From positions 118,558 through 182,557 of the forward strand of contig CASFPX010000004.1 of assembly GCA_949296915.1 (NCBI GenBank): a DNA stretch of 64,000 bases. The letters are read 5' to 3'. Positions 44,161 through 51,576 of this stretch are shown piece after piece (within the stretch, counting starts at the first letter, position 1; each line of letters opens with the position of its first letter). This DNA comes from Onthovicinus sp900555545. GTDB taxonomy: Bacteria; Bacillota; Clostridia; Oscillospirales; Acutalibacteraceae. The position numbers were made by a program, and so were the translations under genes. The notes under the pieces are model-generated. The model searched no databases. It saw only the letters and a list, made by a program, of their open reading frames with translations, and was not told the origin of the DNA.

Positions 44161-46544
44161 TATTTCGTCTCCCTGCGCTCTCGCCTGCTGCGGACGGAAC
44201 GAGCCTCGCGCGCCGCTTTCAACCGCTCCTCCTCGGCAAGGCGCGCGGCACGTTCTGCCTCCGCTCTGGCCTTGGATTCCTCATAGCGGGCGCGGATCTC
44301 GTCATAGTGCGCGTAGTTCTCCTGCTGGGCGAGCAGCTTTTTTGCGTCCAGCCATGGCTTTGCGGCGCGGGTAAATTTGGCGTACTGGTCCCCAAGCTCC
44401 TTCTCTCGGCGGGCAAGCCGCTGCTTTTCCCCCTGGAGCTGATGCAGCTCTGCCTGGAGGCTCTTAACGGTGGCGCGATCCTTATTCTTACGTGCCTGCG
44501 CCAGCTGGTTGATCTTTTCATGGCGTTCCAGTTCGATCTCATCCTCACGGGCAAAGATCCTATCAAACACGGTACGGTCAAACATCTCAATCCCATTGGG
44601 ATAGTATTTGGCCATCATCTTTTTGGAGAAACGCTCCTGACGGGCCGTATCGATCGCCTGACGGCGCAGCTCCTTCTCCTCCGGATTGGATTTAGGCATG
44701 GCCTTTGCCTCTCTCAGGCTGATCGTGTGCAGGGTGGCAAGGCCCTGTAACCCAGCCGCACAGATCTGCTGGGCACGGCGCACCTGCGCCTGAACCTCCG
44801 GGCGCTCAAACTTGTGCACCTCGCGCGCCACATATTGGGCAATGGCGATCTTTTCATTATATTCTTTTTGCGCCTCATATTCCCTTTTGGCCGCCTTTAC
44901 AGCCGTTTTATCCTTTGATTTTTTTGCGGCGCGAATCCCGTCCTTTGTCGGTTTTACCGGCTCTCTGTTGACGTACGCCTCCGCCTCATCGATCAGGTCG
45001 ATCGCCTCGACCAGCTTTTCATCGGAAAGGGCGCTGTTGCCGTAATCCTCAAACAGCGCACGGATTTTTAAAACGGTGACCATTGCCTTCTGTTTGAGTT
45101 CAGTCAGATCGTAGAAGAAATAGGGAATCGCATTGAGAGTCGCGCCAACCGCGGAGGCTATGATGAGGATCCCGCAGATACGCTCAAAATAAGCCTCATT
45201 GTACAGCACATAATAGACGTTGCTCGCGTCGTACCCCAGAGCTACGGCTGTCTCCGCATTCAGTCCGGCGTAGTCATAGATCGCAGGGAGGACCATGCTG
45301 GTCACCATCCCAACCACGCTGCCGATCAACCCGACAGCAAAGAACATGCCGTCGATCCGCTCACCGGTGATGTACTGCTGATAGTCGCGGATATCGCTAT
45401 TCAGGCTGTAGGTGAGCAGGTTACCCATAGAGGTACCGATCCCATTGATAAACATACAGCCCATCAACAGCCAGATCAACGCCCGCCCGGAGACATCCAT
45501 CACCACCGGATACATCATCAGGATGAAAAAGATGCTCATCACATTGGTGTAGATCATCAGCTTCCGTTTGCCTACCTTGCGTACCAAATAGGGCGAGAGC
45601 AGCATGGACCAGAGCGCGGAATTGCCATAGATGGCGTTGATAATGGAGTATTCCAGTGCACTACAGGCGTTCTGATAATTATACAGCCAGGCGAGGATGG
45701 TGGAAAAGGAGGATTCCAGAAAGCCGATCCATCCCGCAAGGGAGATGATCCAGAAGTATTTGTTTTTGGCCACCGCACGCAGGGCATCCATAAATTTGAC
45801 CTGGATCACGTGCGTCTTGGCCTGGACGATCTTCTCCTGTGTGCTGGTATAGATAAAAATGGTAAACAGCAGCCCGATCAGCAAAATCGGCGGAAAGACC
45901 GCACGGTAGATGCTCATATCATAGATGGTATTCTGTCCGGTGATCCATTTGGCGAGCAGCGGCATGACAAACCCGATCACCGTCGGCGCAAGGGAATCGA
46001 CGATCCCGGTGACGGAATAGGCGTCGGAACGCTCATAGGTGTTGGGCGAGAGGACATTGATAATGTTCGTATAGGAATCGAACATGAACATATAAAAGAA
46101 CTGGAACCCGATGTTAAAGAGCAGAACCGTCACACATTTGCCGAGCATATCCATCTGCTCATAGGGCATCCAGGTAAATCCCATGGCCAGGATCACAGTA
46201 GGGATGGCCATGGTAAATATGTACGGGCGAAAACGTCCCTTTTTATTACGAGAATTATCCACCATCCGCGCGCGGATGCCTGTCAGCGGAAAACTCGAAA
46301 TAACGCTGAGGATATAGATAATGTACAGTTCCCGCGGCGGGATCCCGATCGTGTTGCCGATGAGCGTATTGCCAACGCTCAGCAGCATCAGCTGCACGGC
46401 ATAACAGATACACTTGACGCCAAAACCTCCAGCCGCCAAAGCTGCCAGTTCTTTAAACGCCATATAGCGCCCCTCCGGTGGACGCTTCCAATAAGTTCTG
46501 AGATTATTGACACCCTGTGCGATCTTTTTTGAACGGTCACCCAT
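44160..46544 (-). CDS. GPH-family sugar transporter with long coiled-coil C-terminal domain
   Basis: A 794-residue protein. Residues 30-475 are a twelve-segment GPH/MFS transporter (YIFTMAIPTVILAMGFTWMP, DYQQYITGERIDGMFFAVGL). The last 300 or so residues are soluble, highly charged and helical (KKSKDKTAVKAAKREYEAQK, ARYEESKARAEAERAARLAE), a coiled coil absent from typical GPH proteins of about 460 residues. The ATG at 46544 lies ten bases after AGGAG; the GTG at 46553 is too close. It is first in a two-gene operon with a promoter under two operator copies. The tail may anchor the transporter to a partner enzyme or to a regulator. Confidence 0.85.
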   Translation of the reverse strand: MGDRSKKIAQGVNNLRTYWKRPPEGRYMAFKELAALAAGGFGVKCICYAVQLMLLSVGNTLIGNTIGIPPRELYIIYILSVISSFPLTGIRARMVDNSRNKKGRFRPYIFTMAIPTVILAMGFTWMPYEQMDMLGKCVTVLLFNIGFQFFYMFMFDSYTNIINVLSPNTYERSDAYSVTGIVDSLAPTVIGFVMPLLAKWITGQNTIYDMSIYRAVFPPILLIGLLFTIFIYTSTQEKIVQAKTHVIQVKFMDALRAVAKNKYFWIISLAGWIGFLESSFSTILAWLYNYQNACSALEYSIINAIYGNSALWSMLLSPYLVRKVGKRKLMIYTNVMSIFFILMMYPVVMDVSGRALIWLLMGCMFINGIGTSMGNLLTYSLNSDIRDYQQYITGERIDGMFFAVGLIGSVVGMVTSMVLPAIYDYAGLNAETAVALGYDASNVYYVLYNEAYFERICGILIIASAVGATLNAIPYFFYDLTELKQKAMVTVLKIRALFEDYGNSALSDEKLVEAIDLIDEAEAYVNREPVKPTKDGIRAAKKSKDKTAVKAAKREYEAQKEYNEKIAIAQYVAREVHKFERPEVQAQVRRAQQICAAGLQGLATLHTISLREAKAMPKSNPEEKELRRQAIDTARQERFSKKMMAKYYPNGIEMFDRTVFDRIFAREDEIELERHEKINQLAQARKNKDRATVKSLQAELHQLQGEKQRLARREKELGDQYAKFTRAAKPWLDAKKLLAQQENYAHYDEIRARYEESKARAEAERAARLAEEERLKAAREARSVRSRRERRETK

Positions 46545-46597
46545 TCCCTTCACGCTCCTGATCCTTTATCATTTTTCCCGATCGATAGGCACAAAGC

Positions 46598-46612
46598 GGA
46601 AACGTTTCGATT
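46598..46612. promoter_or_regulatory. LacI-type operator copy C
   Basis: GGAAACGTTTCGATT, about 60 bases downstream of copy D in the transporter leader. Two sites six helical turns apart suggest repression by looping or a roadblock. Confidence 0.7.
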
Positions 46613-46659
46613 TTTTGCAAGAGATGCTTCTTTCTCCAAAATAATGGCGTGCCTTTATC

Positions 46660-46674
46660 CGAATCGTTTCGATA
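46660..46674. promoter_or_regulatory. LacI-type operator copy D (transporter promoter)
   Basis: CGAATCGTTTCGATA begins six bases past the -10 box, on the predicted transcription start, the classic position for a repressor site. Confidence 0.8.
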
Positions 46675-46680
46675 TTCACC

Positions 46681-46708
46681 ATTATAGCACCTTGAGCAAA
46701 AAAGTCAA
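46681..46708 (-). promoter_or_regulatory. Predicted promoter of the transporter-GH95-like operon
   Basis: On the minus strand TTGACT (46708-46703), a 16-base spacer and a perfect TATAAT (46686-46681). Confidence 0.8.
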
Positions 46709-46848
46709 TATATGATAATATATTCCGTGCAAAACAACTTGGTTTAGAATTTTATTTTTTAATATTTATTTTTCTTCTTGGGCACGTTCATCTGAATAGC
46801 AAAGAATGTACATTCCAAAGTGATATTACCAAAACAGAAATATAAAAC

Positions 46849-46870
46849 GGCCATGCTCAAAAGCACAGCC
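46849..46870 (-). terminator. Terminator of the DUF2798 gene
   Basis: A nine-pair stem (46849-46857 with 46862-46870, two G-U pairs) followed on the minus strand by GTTTTATATTT, 21 bases after the stop codon. Confidence 0.75.
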
Positions 46871-46891
46871 GGCATAATACTTCACAGGATT

Positions 46892-47383
46892 TTAGCCATT
46901 ATTTTTCGCATCCATCCACAAATGCAGCCGATATATCACAAATCTTGCAATTGGCTGTGCAATACACATCTCAACGAATAATGAAATTGAAAAGTTGCGC
47001 GGCCATTTATAGAAAAACATCCGAATAGGCTCCCAGGTGACGGATCGTGTCCCAATCCACGTTCCAATTACGGTCAATAAAATAGACATCAGTAAAACCG
47101 TGCACAGGATATTGACAATGATATGCGAACGAAAGCTATCCCCTTTATCTACGATTTTTGAGGTCATTTTTTCCGCTGGAATATAAGTTAGTAGTACAAT
47201 CGCTATAACGCTCAGCCATATATAGGGCAAGACCGTTAAAGCGTCCCGATAGACATACAGGTGAAAACCCGCCTCAAAACAGGTAATCAATGGCGCAATA
47301 ATATTCACCGAGATCACAGAGATAATCCCCATAAACAAGGCAAATTCCTTTTTATTGCGTGGCAACTTCATGTAAAAATCCAT
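46892..47383 (-). CDS. DUF2798-family membrane protein
   Basis: A 163-residue protein with four membrane segments arranged as two similar halves (FALFMGIISVISVNIIAPLI and VLLMSILLTVIGTWIGTRSV begin the halves), typical of DUF2798. The ATG follows AAAGGAG. Function of the family is unknown. It is a single-gene unit; its leader carries a hairpin with a T run only 30 bases before the start codon. Confidence 0.75.
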   Translation of the reverse strand: MDFYMKLPRNKKEFALFMGIISVISVNIIAPLITCFEAGFHLYVYRDALTVLPYIWLSVIAIVLLTYIPAEKMTSKIVDKGDSFRSHIIVNILCTVLLMSILLTVIGTWIGTRSVTWEPIRMFFYKWPRNFSISLFVEMCIAQPIARFVIYRLHLWMDAKNNG

Positions 47384-47406
47384 TTATATTCTCCTTTCAC
47401 GCGCAA

Positions 47407-47440
47407 AAAAATAAGCGTGAAATCCCATTGATTTCACGCT
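47407..47440 (-). terminator. Terminator-like hairpin before DUF2798
   Basis: AGCGTGAAATC (47414-47424) pairs perfectly with GATTTCACGCT (47430-47440); on the minus strand a TATTTTTTTG tract follows. It could end transcripts of the DUF1848 operon, but lies 30 bases before the DUF2798 start and just after a TATAAT box (47451-47446), leaving no room for a promoter between hairpin and gene. Confidence 0.7.
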
Positions 47441-47646
47441 GAACCATTATACGCGTTTTAATGATTTTATTATCGCACATTATCCCGAAAAATTCAAGCA
47501 AAATTTTCTCATCTTTGGTATGATGCCCTGTGGCGGACGGGATCCATTGCCCTCCTCCATTCAATTTTTAAGAACTCATACTCCCCTTCTCCTCGGGAAC
47601 AACATCCTCATTGCACGAATCTGGAATCCATGCTCGAATACAGCCA

Positions 47647-48588
47647 TCATTTTTCAAAACAGCCGAATTGCCCCTCACGGCAGGAATGAACCGCACGCCC
47701 CGTCACCCGGTCCTCCGGCAAGAGCCTCCCACACAGCAGCGGTGTATCCGGCCGATCGGCACGCAGGTTCGTCAGCAGATGTCCCCTGCCGTGATCCGCA
47801 TAACAATAAAGGCACCCGCCTTTACAAGTATCATAACATCCGATATCCACGGCGGCGGCACAGCTGCACACAGGGCGCTGGTTCGGATCCTTTTGTACAT
47901 CCAAGTGGAAGCCCCCGATGCGCTCGAGCCGCTCACGGTCGATACAACTGCCATGTTCAATGCCCAGCTGCGCCAGATTCATCTCCTCCGCACAGGTTTT
48001 TAATTGGAGGCCATACCGTTCAGCGATCTCCGCCATCCGCTGCGCGAGCACAAGCATCTCCCTCCGTTCCGGTACACGGCCGCCGATCGTTCTCAAGCGC
48101 TTTGCCGTATTCTGATAGAGGTCGATAAAACTGATGGTGCACTGCTCCGTATACGGGTGCAGGAGCTGGGCGAGTTTTTCAAAATAACGGCAGTGGTATT
48201 CCACCGTGTATTTTGAGCTCAACAGGATGGGATCGTACCGCCAGCACACCCGTTCCCGTCCAATCCGGCGGGAGAGCTCCTGAAAGGCCGGGACGAGCAC
48301 CGCGCTTTTGGAGGGGACATTCGGCTCCACATCGCGCCCATAGGCGTTGAGGGTAAACTGGAAATAATAGGGGTACGGTTCCAGTTCCCGGAGATGCTCC
48401 ATCATCGGGAGAGGATTTTTAGTCCAGAATACGATACCGTCCACCACGTCCGGATTCAGCGGGATCCGGCTCACCTGGTGGAAATTCACTGGGTTGCGAA
48501 CCAGTACTTCGCCCGCCCGCAGCCGCCGGAGGAACCACTCCGAATACCAGGCCGGGATATCGGTCCGCCGGCTGACGCTGAGAATCAT
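47647..48588 (-). CDS. DUF1848 family protein (putative Fe-S, radical-SAM-like)
   Basis: A 313-residue protein beginning MILSVSRRTDIPAWYSEWF, the signature of DUF1848, with GIVFWTKNPLPMM and WRYDPILLSSKY in the barrel and a C-terminal cysteine cluster (CSCAAAVDIGCYDTC and GGCLYCYA) that likely binds an iron-sulfur cluster. Function unknown. The ATG at 48588 has GGGGGTG upstream. It is last in an operon with the phosphotransferase, the CLC channel and a deoxyribosyltransferase-like gene. Confidence 0.88.
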   Translation of the reverse strand: MILSVSRRTDIPAWYSEWFLRRLRAGEVLVRNPVNFHQVSRIPLNPDVVDGIVFWTKNPLPMMEHLRELEPYPYYFQFTLNAYGRDVEPNVPSKSAVLVPAFQELSRRIGRERVCWRYDPILLSSKYTVEYHCRYFEKLAQLLHPYTEQCTISFIDLYQNTAKRLRTIGGRVPERREMLVLAQRMAEIAERYGLQLKTCAEEMNLAQLGIEHGSCIDRERLERIGGFHLDVQKDPNQRPVCSCAAAVDIGCYDTCKGGCLYCYADHGRGHLLTNLRADRPDTPLLCGRLLPEDRVTGRAVHSCREGQFGCFEK

Positions 48589-48602
48589 GGGATTCACCCC
48601 CG

Positions 48603-49385
48603 TTAAAATAGCTCATCGAGCAGGATATAGTAGCGGATTTTTTCCGCGTCCCGCTCGACGTCCAGCTCCCGGAAAAATGACGCCTCATCAAACGACTGAT
48701 GAGCGATCTCCTCCAGATTGTGACGCAGACTGCGGCAGCACAGCGCGATATCCTGAAACCGGTCCGCGATGCCGCAGTGGCCCAGATCGATAAATCCAGC
48801 CACCTGCCCATCGGAGAGGAAAACATTCGGGAGGCAGTAATCCCCGTGGGAGAGGACGGGTTCCTCCTCCGGCCGGTTTTGCTCCAGCCAGTTGAGCAGG
48901 TGCGCGGGATCTCGGAATCCGTTTGGACCATACGTATCCGGTTCCGCATCCGATCCATCGCAGCGCCCGCTCTCCACCCGCTCCCGTGCACGGTGCAGCT
49001 TCCGTTCCAGTGTATCCCCGGCCGTACAGCCATGGGTATCCACCTGCCACAGCATTTTAAGCCCCTGTGCAAGCAGGCGGATCAGCTCCACAGGCGCTTT
49101 CAAATACCGCTGAGCACACGCCATCTCACCCGGCAGGCGGCGCATTAACAGATAGTTATAGCCACTTGCCCGGTCAAAGGCTAAAATCTCCGGCACCGGT
49201 ACTTTCCCGCGGAGCCAGCGCATCATTTCATACTCACGATTGGGTTCTTCCCCCGTGCGCTGAATTTTCAGTACCATATCCGCATAACAACGCACCTGTG
49301 CGCCGGATTGACCGATCGAATCGACTGTAAAGTCCTTTCCGCTTACATAATACAAAATAGACTGTGGGAATACGCTCTCTTCCAT
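48603..49385 (-). CDS. Aminoglycoside 3'-phosphotransferase-like kinase
   Basis: A 260-residue small-molecule kinase, the length of APH(3') enzymes. ATP-binding Lys40 (MVLKIQ), catalytic loop LSHGDYCLPN (Asp182, Asn187) and metal Asp200 in FIDLGHCGIADRFQDIAL, the last very close to the pattern in APH(3') kanamycin kinases. It would phosphorylate aminoglycosides if truly of this class; a housekeeping kinase for another hydroxylated compound is the alternative. The ATG follows GGAGAG. It is embedded in a chromosomal operon with no mobile element around it. Confidence 0.83.
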   Translation of the reverse strand: MEESVFPQSILYYVSGKDFTVDSIGQSGAQVRCYADMVLKIQRTGEEPNREYEMMRWLRGKVPVPEILAFDRASGYNYLLMRRLPGEMACAQRYLKAPVELIRLLAQGLKMLWQVDTHGCTAGDTLERKLHRARERVESGRCDGSDAEPDTYGPNGFRDPAHLLNWLEQNRPEEEPVLSHGDYCLPNVFLSDGQVAGFIDLGHCGIADRFQDIALCCRSLRHNLEEIAHQSFDEASFFRELDVERDAEKIRYYILLDELF

Positions 49386-49394
49386 CCTACTCTC

Positions 49395-50708
49395 CTATTT
49401 AATCTTTTGGATCATCTTGTCCACAAACTCCGGCTTCAGCTTGGAGTAGACGATCTTCTGCTCGCCGTAGAGGCCATAGTAACCGGAGAGCATATAGCTG
49501 ACAGCGCAGGCAATTGCTGTATAGGGCAGGCTCTGCACGCCAAACAGCTCTACCCCGAGGATCATGGATGTCAGCGGGCAGTTGGTCACGCCGCAAAAGA
49601 CGCCCGTCATCCCCAGCGATGCACCAAAGGAGGGCGAGAGGCCGATCAGCGCGCCGAACACGTTGCCAAACGTGGCCCCTACGCAGAGGGTTGGGATGAT
49701 CTCCCCACCCTTGAAACCGGCGCCAATCGTCAGCGCCGTGAAAACGAGCTTGAGCACGAAGGCCTCCGGCCTGGAATTACCGGAAAATGCCCCCTCGATC
49801 AGGTTCATGCCCGATCCACTGTAGTCGCGTGTACGTACCAGCAGTGTCAATCCCATCACCAGTGCGCCGCCCACCAGCGCACGAACCATGGCGTTTTTCA
49901 GGTACCGCCGCAGCAGGGCGGCCGTCTTTTGCACCACAAAACAGAAGATCATGCTGATGAGAGCACACAGGATCCCGATCAATACCGCTTGTAGCAGTGG
50001 AACCGGGGACAGGTCCGGCACGCCAGAGACCGTGAGGACGGGGCGGTGGACGCCGCACAGCGCCCCGATCCAGGTGCTGATCAGCGTGGCCACCAGACAT
50101 GGAACGATCGCTGCATAGTACATCACGCCCACGCTGATGACCTCCATGGAGAATACGGCGCACGCCACCGGCGTACCGAACAGGGCCGCAAAGGCGGCGC
50201 CCATACCGCACATGGTCAGCACGCGCGCATCCTTGCCATCCAGTCTGATCTTGCGCCCGGTGAGCAATGCGACCCCGCCGCCAATCTCCAATGCCGCGCC
50301 CTCGCGCCCGGCACTGCCGCCGAACAGCTGTGTGAGCACGGAGGCGATAAAGATCAGCGGCACCATGCGGAACGGCATATCCCGATTGGAGCGCACGGCC
50401 GCAATGGCAAAGTCCGCACCCCGGTCCGGTTCTTTTCCGATATACCGGTACATCGCCGCGATCGCCACACCGCACACGGGCAGCAGAAAGATCAGCCAGT
50501 GCACGCGCTGGAAAGTCTCCTCCGTCAGGCTCAACAGCAGGGCGAAGCCCACCCCGACGCCGCCGACGATCACCCCCGTGACGGCTCCAAGGAAAAGCCA
50601 TTTGACAAACGTTGCAGATGTATATAGCGCAATATGGGAGGCGAAAAAAGCCCGGATGCGTCCGGTGCGCCCCTCCTCCTGCGGCGCTGGATCCCTGTTC
50701 TCTGCCAC
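49395..50708 (-). CDS. CLC-type anion channel/antiporter, possibly fluoride-exporting (CLC-F) clade
   Basis: A 437-residue membrane protein of the CLC family with about ten helices. Selectivity-region motifs: LFGGSAGREGAALEIGGG (the GREG motif) and KGGEIIPTLCVGATFGNVFG. The GGSAGREG and GGExxP forms resemble the fluoride/proton antiporter branch more than chloride channels (GSGIP, GGxFxP), but this is recall of motifs only. The GTG at 50708 has GGGGGGA seven bases upstream; the TTG at 50735 is unlikely. No fluoride riboswitch is visible upstream, since the gene is joined to the previous one. Confidence 0.8.
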   Translation of the reverse strand: MAENRDPAPQEEGRTGRIRAFFASHIALYTSATFVKWLFLGAVTGVIVGGVGVGFALLLSLTEETFQRVHWLIFLLPVCGVAIAAMYRYIGKEPDRGADFAIAAVRSNRDMPFRMVPLIFIASVLTQLFGGSAGREGAALEIGGGVALLTGRKIRLDGKDARVLTMCGMGAAFAALFGTPVACAVFSMEVISVGVMYYAAIVPCLVATLISTWIGALCGVHRPVLTVSGVPDLSPVPLLQAVLIGILCALISMIFCFVVQKTAALLRRYLKNAMVRALVGGALVMGLTLLVRTRDYSGSGMNLIEGAFSGNSRPEAFVLKLVFTALTIGAGFKGGEIIPTLCVGATFGNVFGALIGLSPSFGASLGMTGVFCGVTNCPLTSMILGVELFGVQSLPYTAIACAVSYMLSGYYGLYGEQKIVYSKLKPEFVDKMIQKIK

Positions 50709-50731
50709 TGCGATCCCCCCTTTCCGGCAAT

Positions 50732-51037
50732 TCAAATGATCGACGCCTCACTGTGCAATAGGATCTCCTTCCCACGGCTGCGCGCGTACGCGATCTCCCG
50801 CCGGACAGAATTTCCGATATAGCCCCCGATATCCACCACATAGATCCCATCGCTCTGATCGATTTTTTCAAAATGCGCCCGTTCCAGATTTTCTCGCATC
50901 GGAGGCGTGATTTCCGGATTGAGCTCATTGTAGGTGCACTGCAAAACATTATAGCCCCGGGAACTTTCCAATTCAAAAGCAATCCGCTTCATTTCCGAAG
51001 AAAATCTCATGCTGCCACAGATGGTCACCGTTTTCAT
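50732..51037 (-). CDS. Nucleoside 2-deoxyribosyltransferase-like protein
   Basis: A 101-residue protein with a Rossmann-like start (MKTVTICGSMRFSSEMKRIA), a central acidic segment (QSDGIYVVDIGGYIG) and a C-terminal EIAYARSRGKEILL, the layout of nucleoside deoxyribosyltransferase/YtoQ-like small proteins. The exact reaction is unknown. GGGGGGA lies before the ATG. It is first in a four-gene operon. Confidence 0.7.
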   Translation of the reverse strand: MKTVTICGSMRFSSEMKRIAFELESSRGYNVLQCTYNELNPEITPPMRENLERAHFEKIDQSDGIYVVDIGGYIGNSVRREIAYARSRGKEILLHSEASII

Positions 51038-51080
51038 ATCCCGTCCCCCCTGTTAAAAAATTCGAAATATCCCTCCATTA

Positions 51081-51109
51081 ATTATAACACGGATCCGCAG
51101 CCAAGTCAT
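51081..51109 (-). promoter_or_regulatory. Predicted promoter of the four-gene operon (51037-47647)
   Basis: On the minus strand ATGACT (51109-51104), a 17-base spacer and a perfect TATAAT (51086-51081), about 45 bases before the start codon. Confidence 0.65.
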
Positions 51110-51142
51110 TCTTTTCAATTCGGCATAGCACCGGATTAAACC

Positions 51143-51174
51143 AAAAAAAGCGCCGTCGAAAGCCTCGACAGCGC
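51143..51174 (-). terminator. Terminator of acpP
   Basis: GCGCCGTCGA (51150-51159) pairs with TCGACAGCGC (51165-51174) with one mismatch; on the minus strand seven T residues follow (51149-51143). Confidence 0.9.
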
Positions 51175-51202
51175 ACAAAATTCTAATAAATCCGTCGGGA
51201 GT

Positions 51203-51430
51203 TCAGATGTGCTCCTCCACATACTTGACCACATCGCCCACAGTCTTTACGTCCTCGATCTCCTCATCCGGGATCTCTATATCAAACTCATCCTCAATGG
51301 AGACGACAAGATCCACCACATCGATACTGTCCGCGTCCAAATCCTCCTGAATCGCTGTCTCCATGGTGATGGCATCCTCATCCACATCGAACTGATCGCA
51401 CAGAATCGACCGAATTTTTTCAAATACCAT
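51203..51430 (-). CDS. acpP: Acyl carrier protein
   Basis: A 75-residue acidic protein carrying growing acyl chains in fatty acid synthesis. The phosphopantetheine Ser35 is in the canonical DADSIDVVDLV. The ATG follows AAGGAAG. It is a single-gene unit with its own promoter (51508-51536) and terminator, not in a fab cluster here. The sequence MVFEKIRSILCDQFDVDED is typical of clostridial housekeeping ACP. Confidence 0.96.
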   Translation of the reverse strand: MVFEKIRSILCDQFDVDEDAITMETAIQEDLDADSIDVVDLVVSIEDEFDIEIPDEEIEDVKTVGDVVKYVEEHI

Positions 51431-51507
51431 AAATACATCTTCCTTTCTGCTTCAAGCTGTGATAAACTAAAATACAAAGCAACTGCAACTGTACCTTTAC
51501 ACACAGT

Positions 51508-51536
51508 ATAGTATTTTTATTTTGGCATTTTGTCAA
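51508..51536 (-). promoter_or_regulatory. Predicted promoter of acpP
   Basis: On the minus strand TTGACA (51536-51531), a 17-base spacer and TACTAT (51513-51508), about 80 bases before the start codon. Confidence 0.8.
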
Positions 51537-51576
51537 TACCTTTTTCTGATAAATTTACGAATTGGCGGTGTTAATC

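Larger units (their letters stand above)
46554..46891. other. Intergenic control region of the transporter operon
   Basis: Contains no gene. It holds the promoter and two operator copies for the transporter operon and, toward 46849-46870, the terminator of the DUF2798 gene. The section 46720-46845 is AT-rich with nothing recognisable. Confidence 0.7.

Noticed and set aside
42541..44286. 581-codon plus-strand open frame
   Set aside because: Shadow of the GH95-like gene on the other strand; no ribosome site or motif.
50709..50735. Fluoride riboswitch for the CLC-type gene
   Set aside because: There is no untranslated space upstream; the gene is joined to the preceding coding region.
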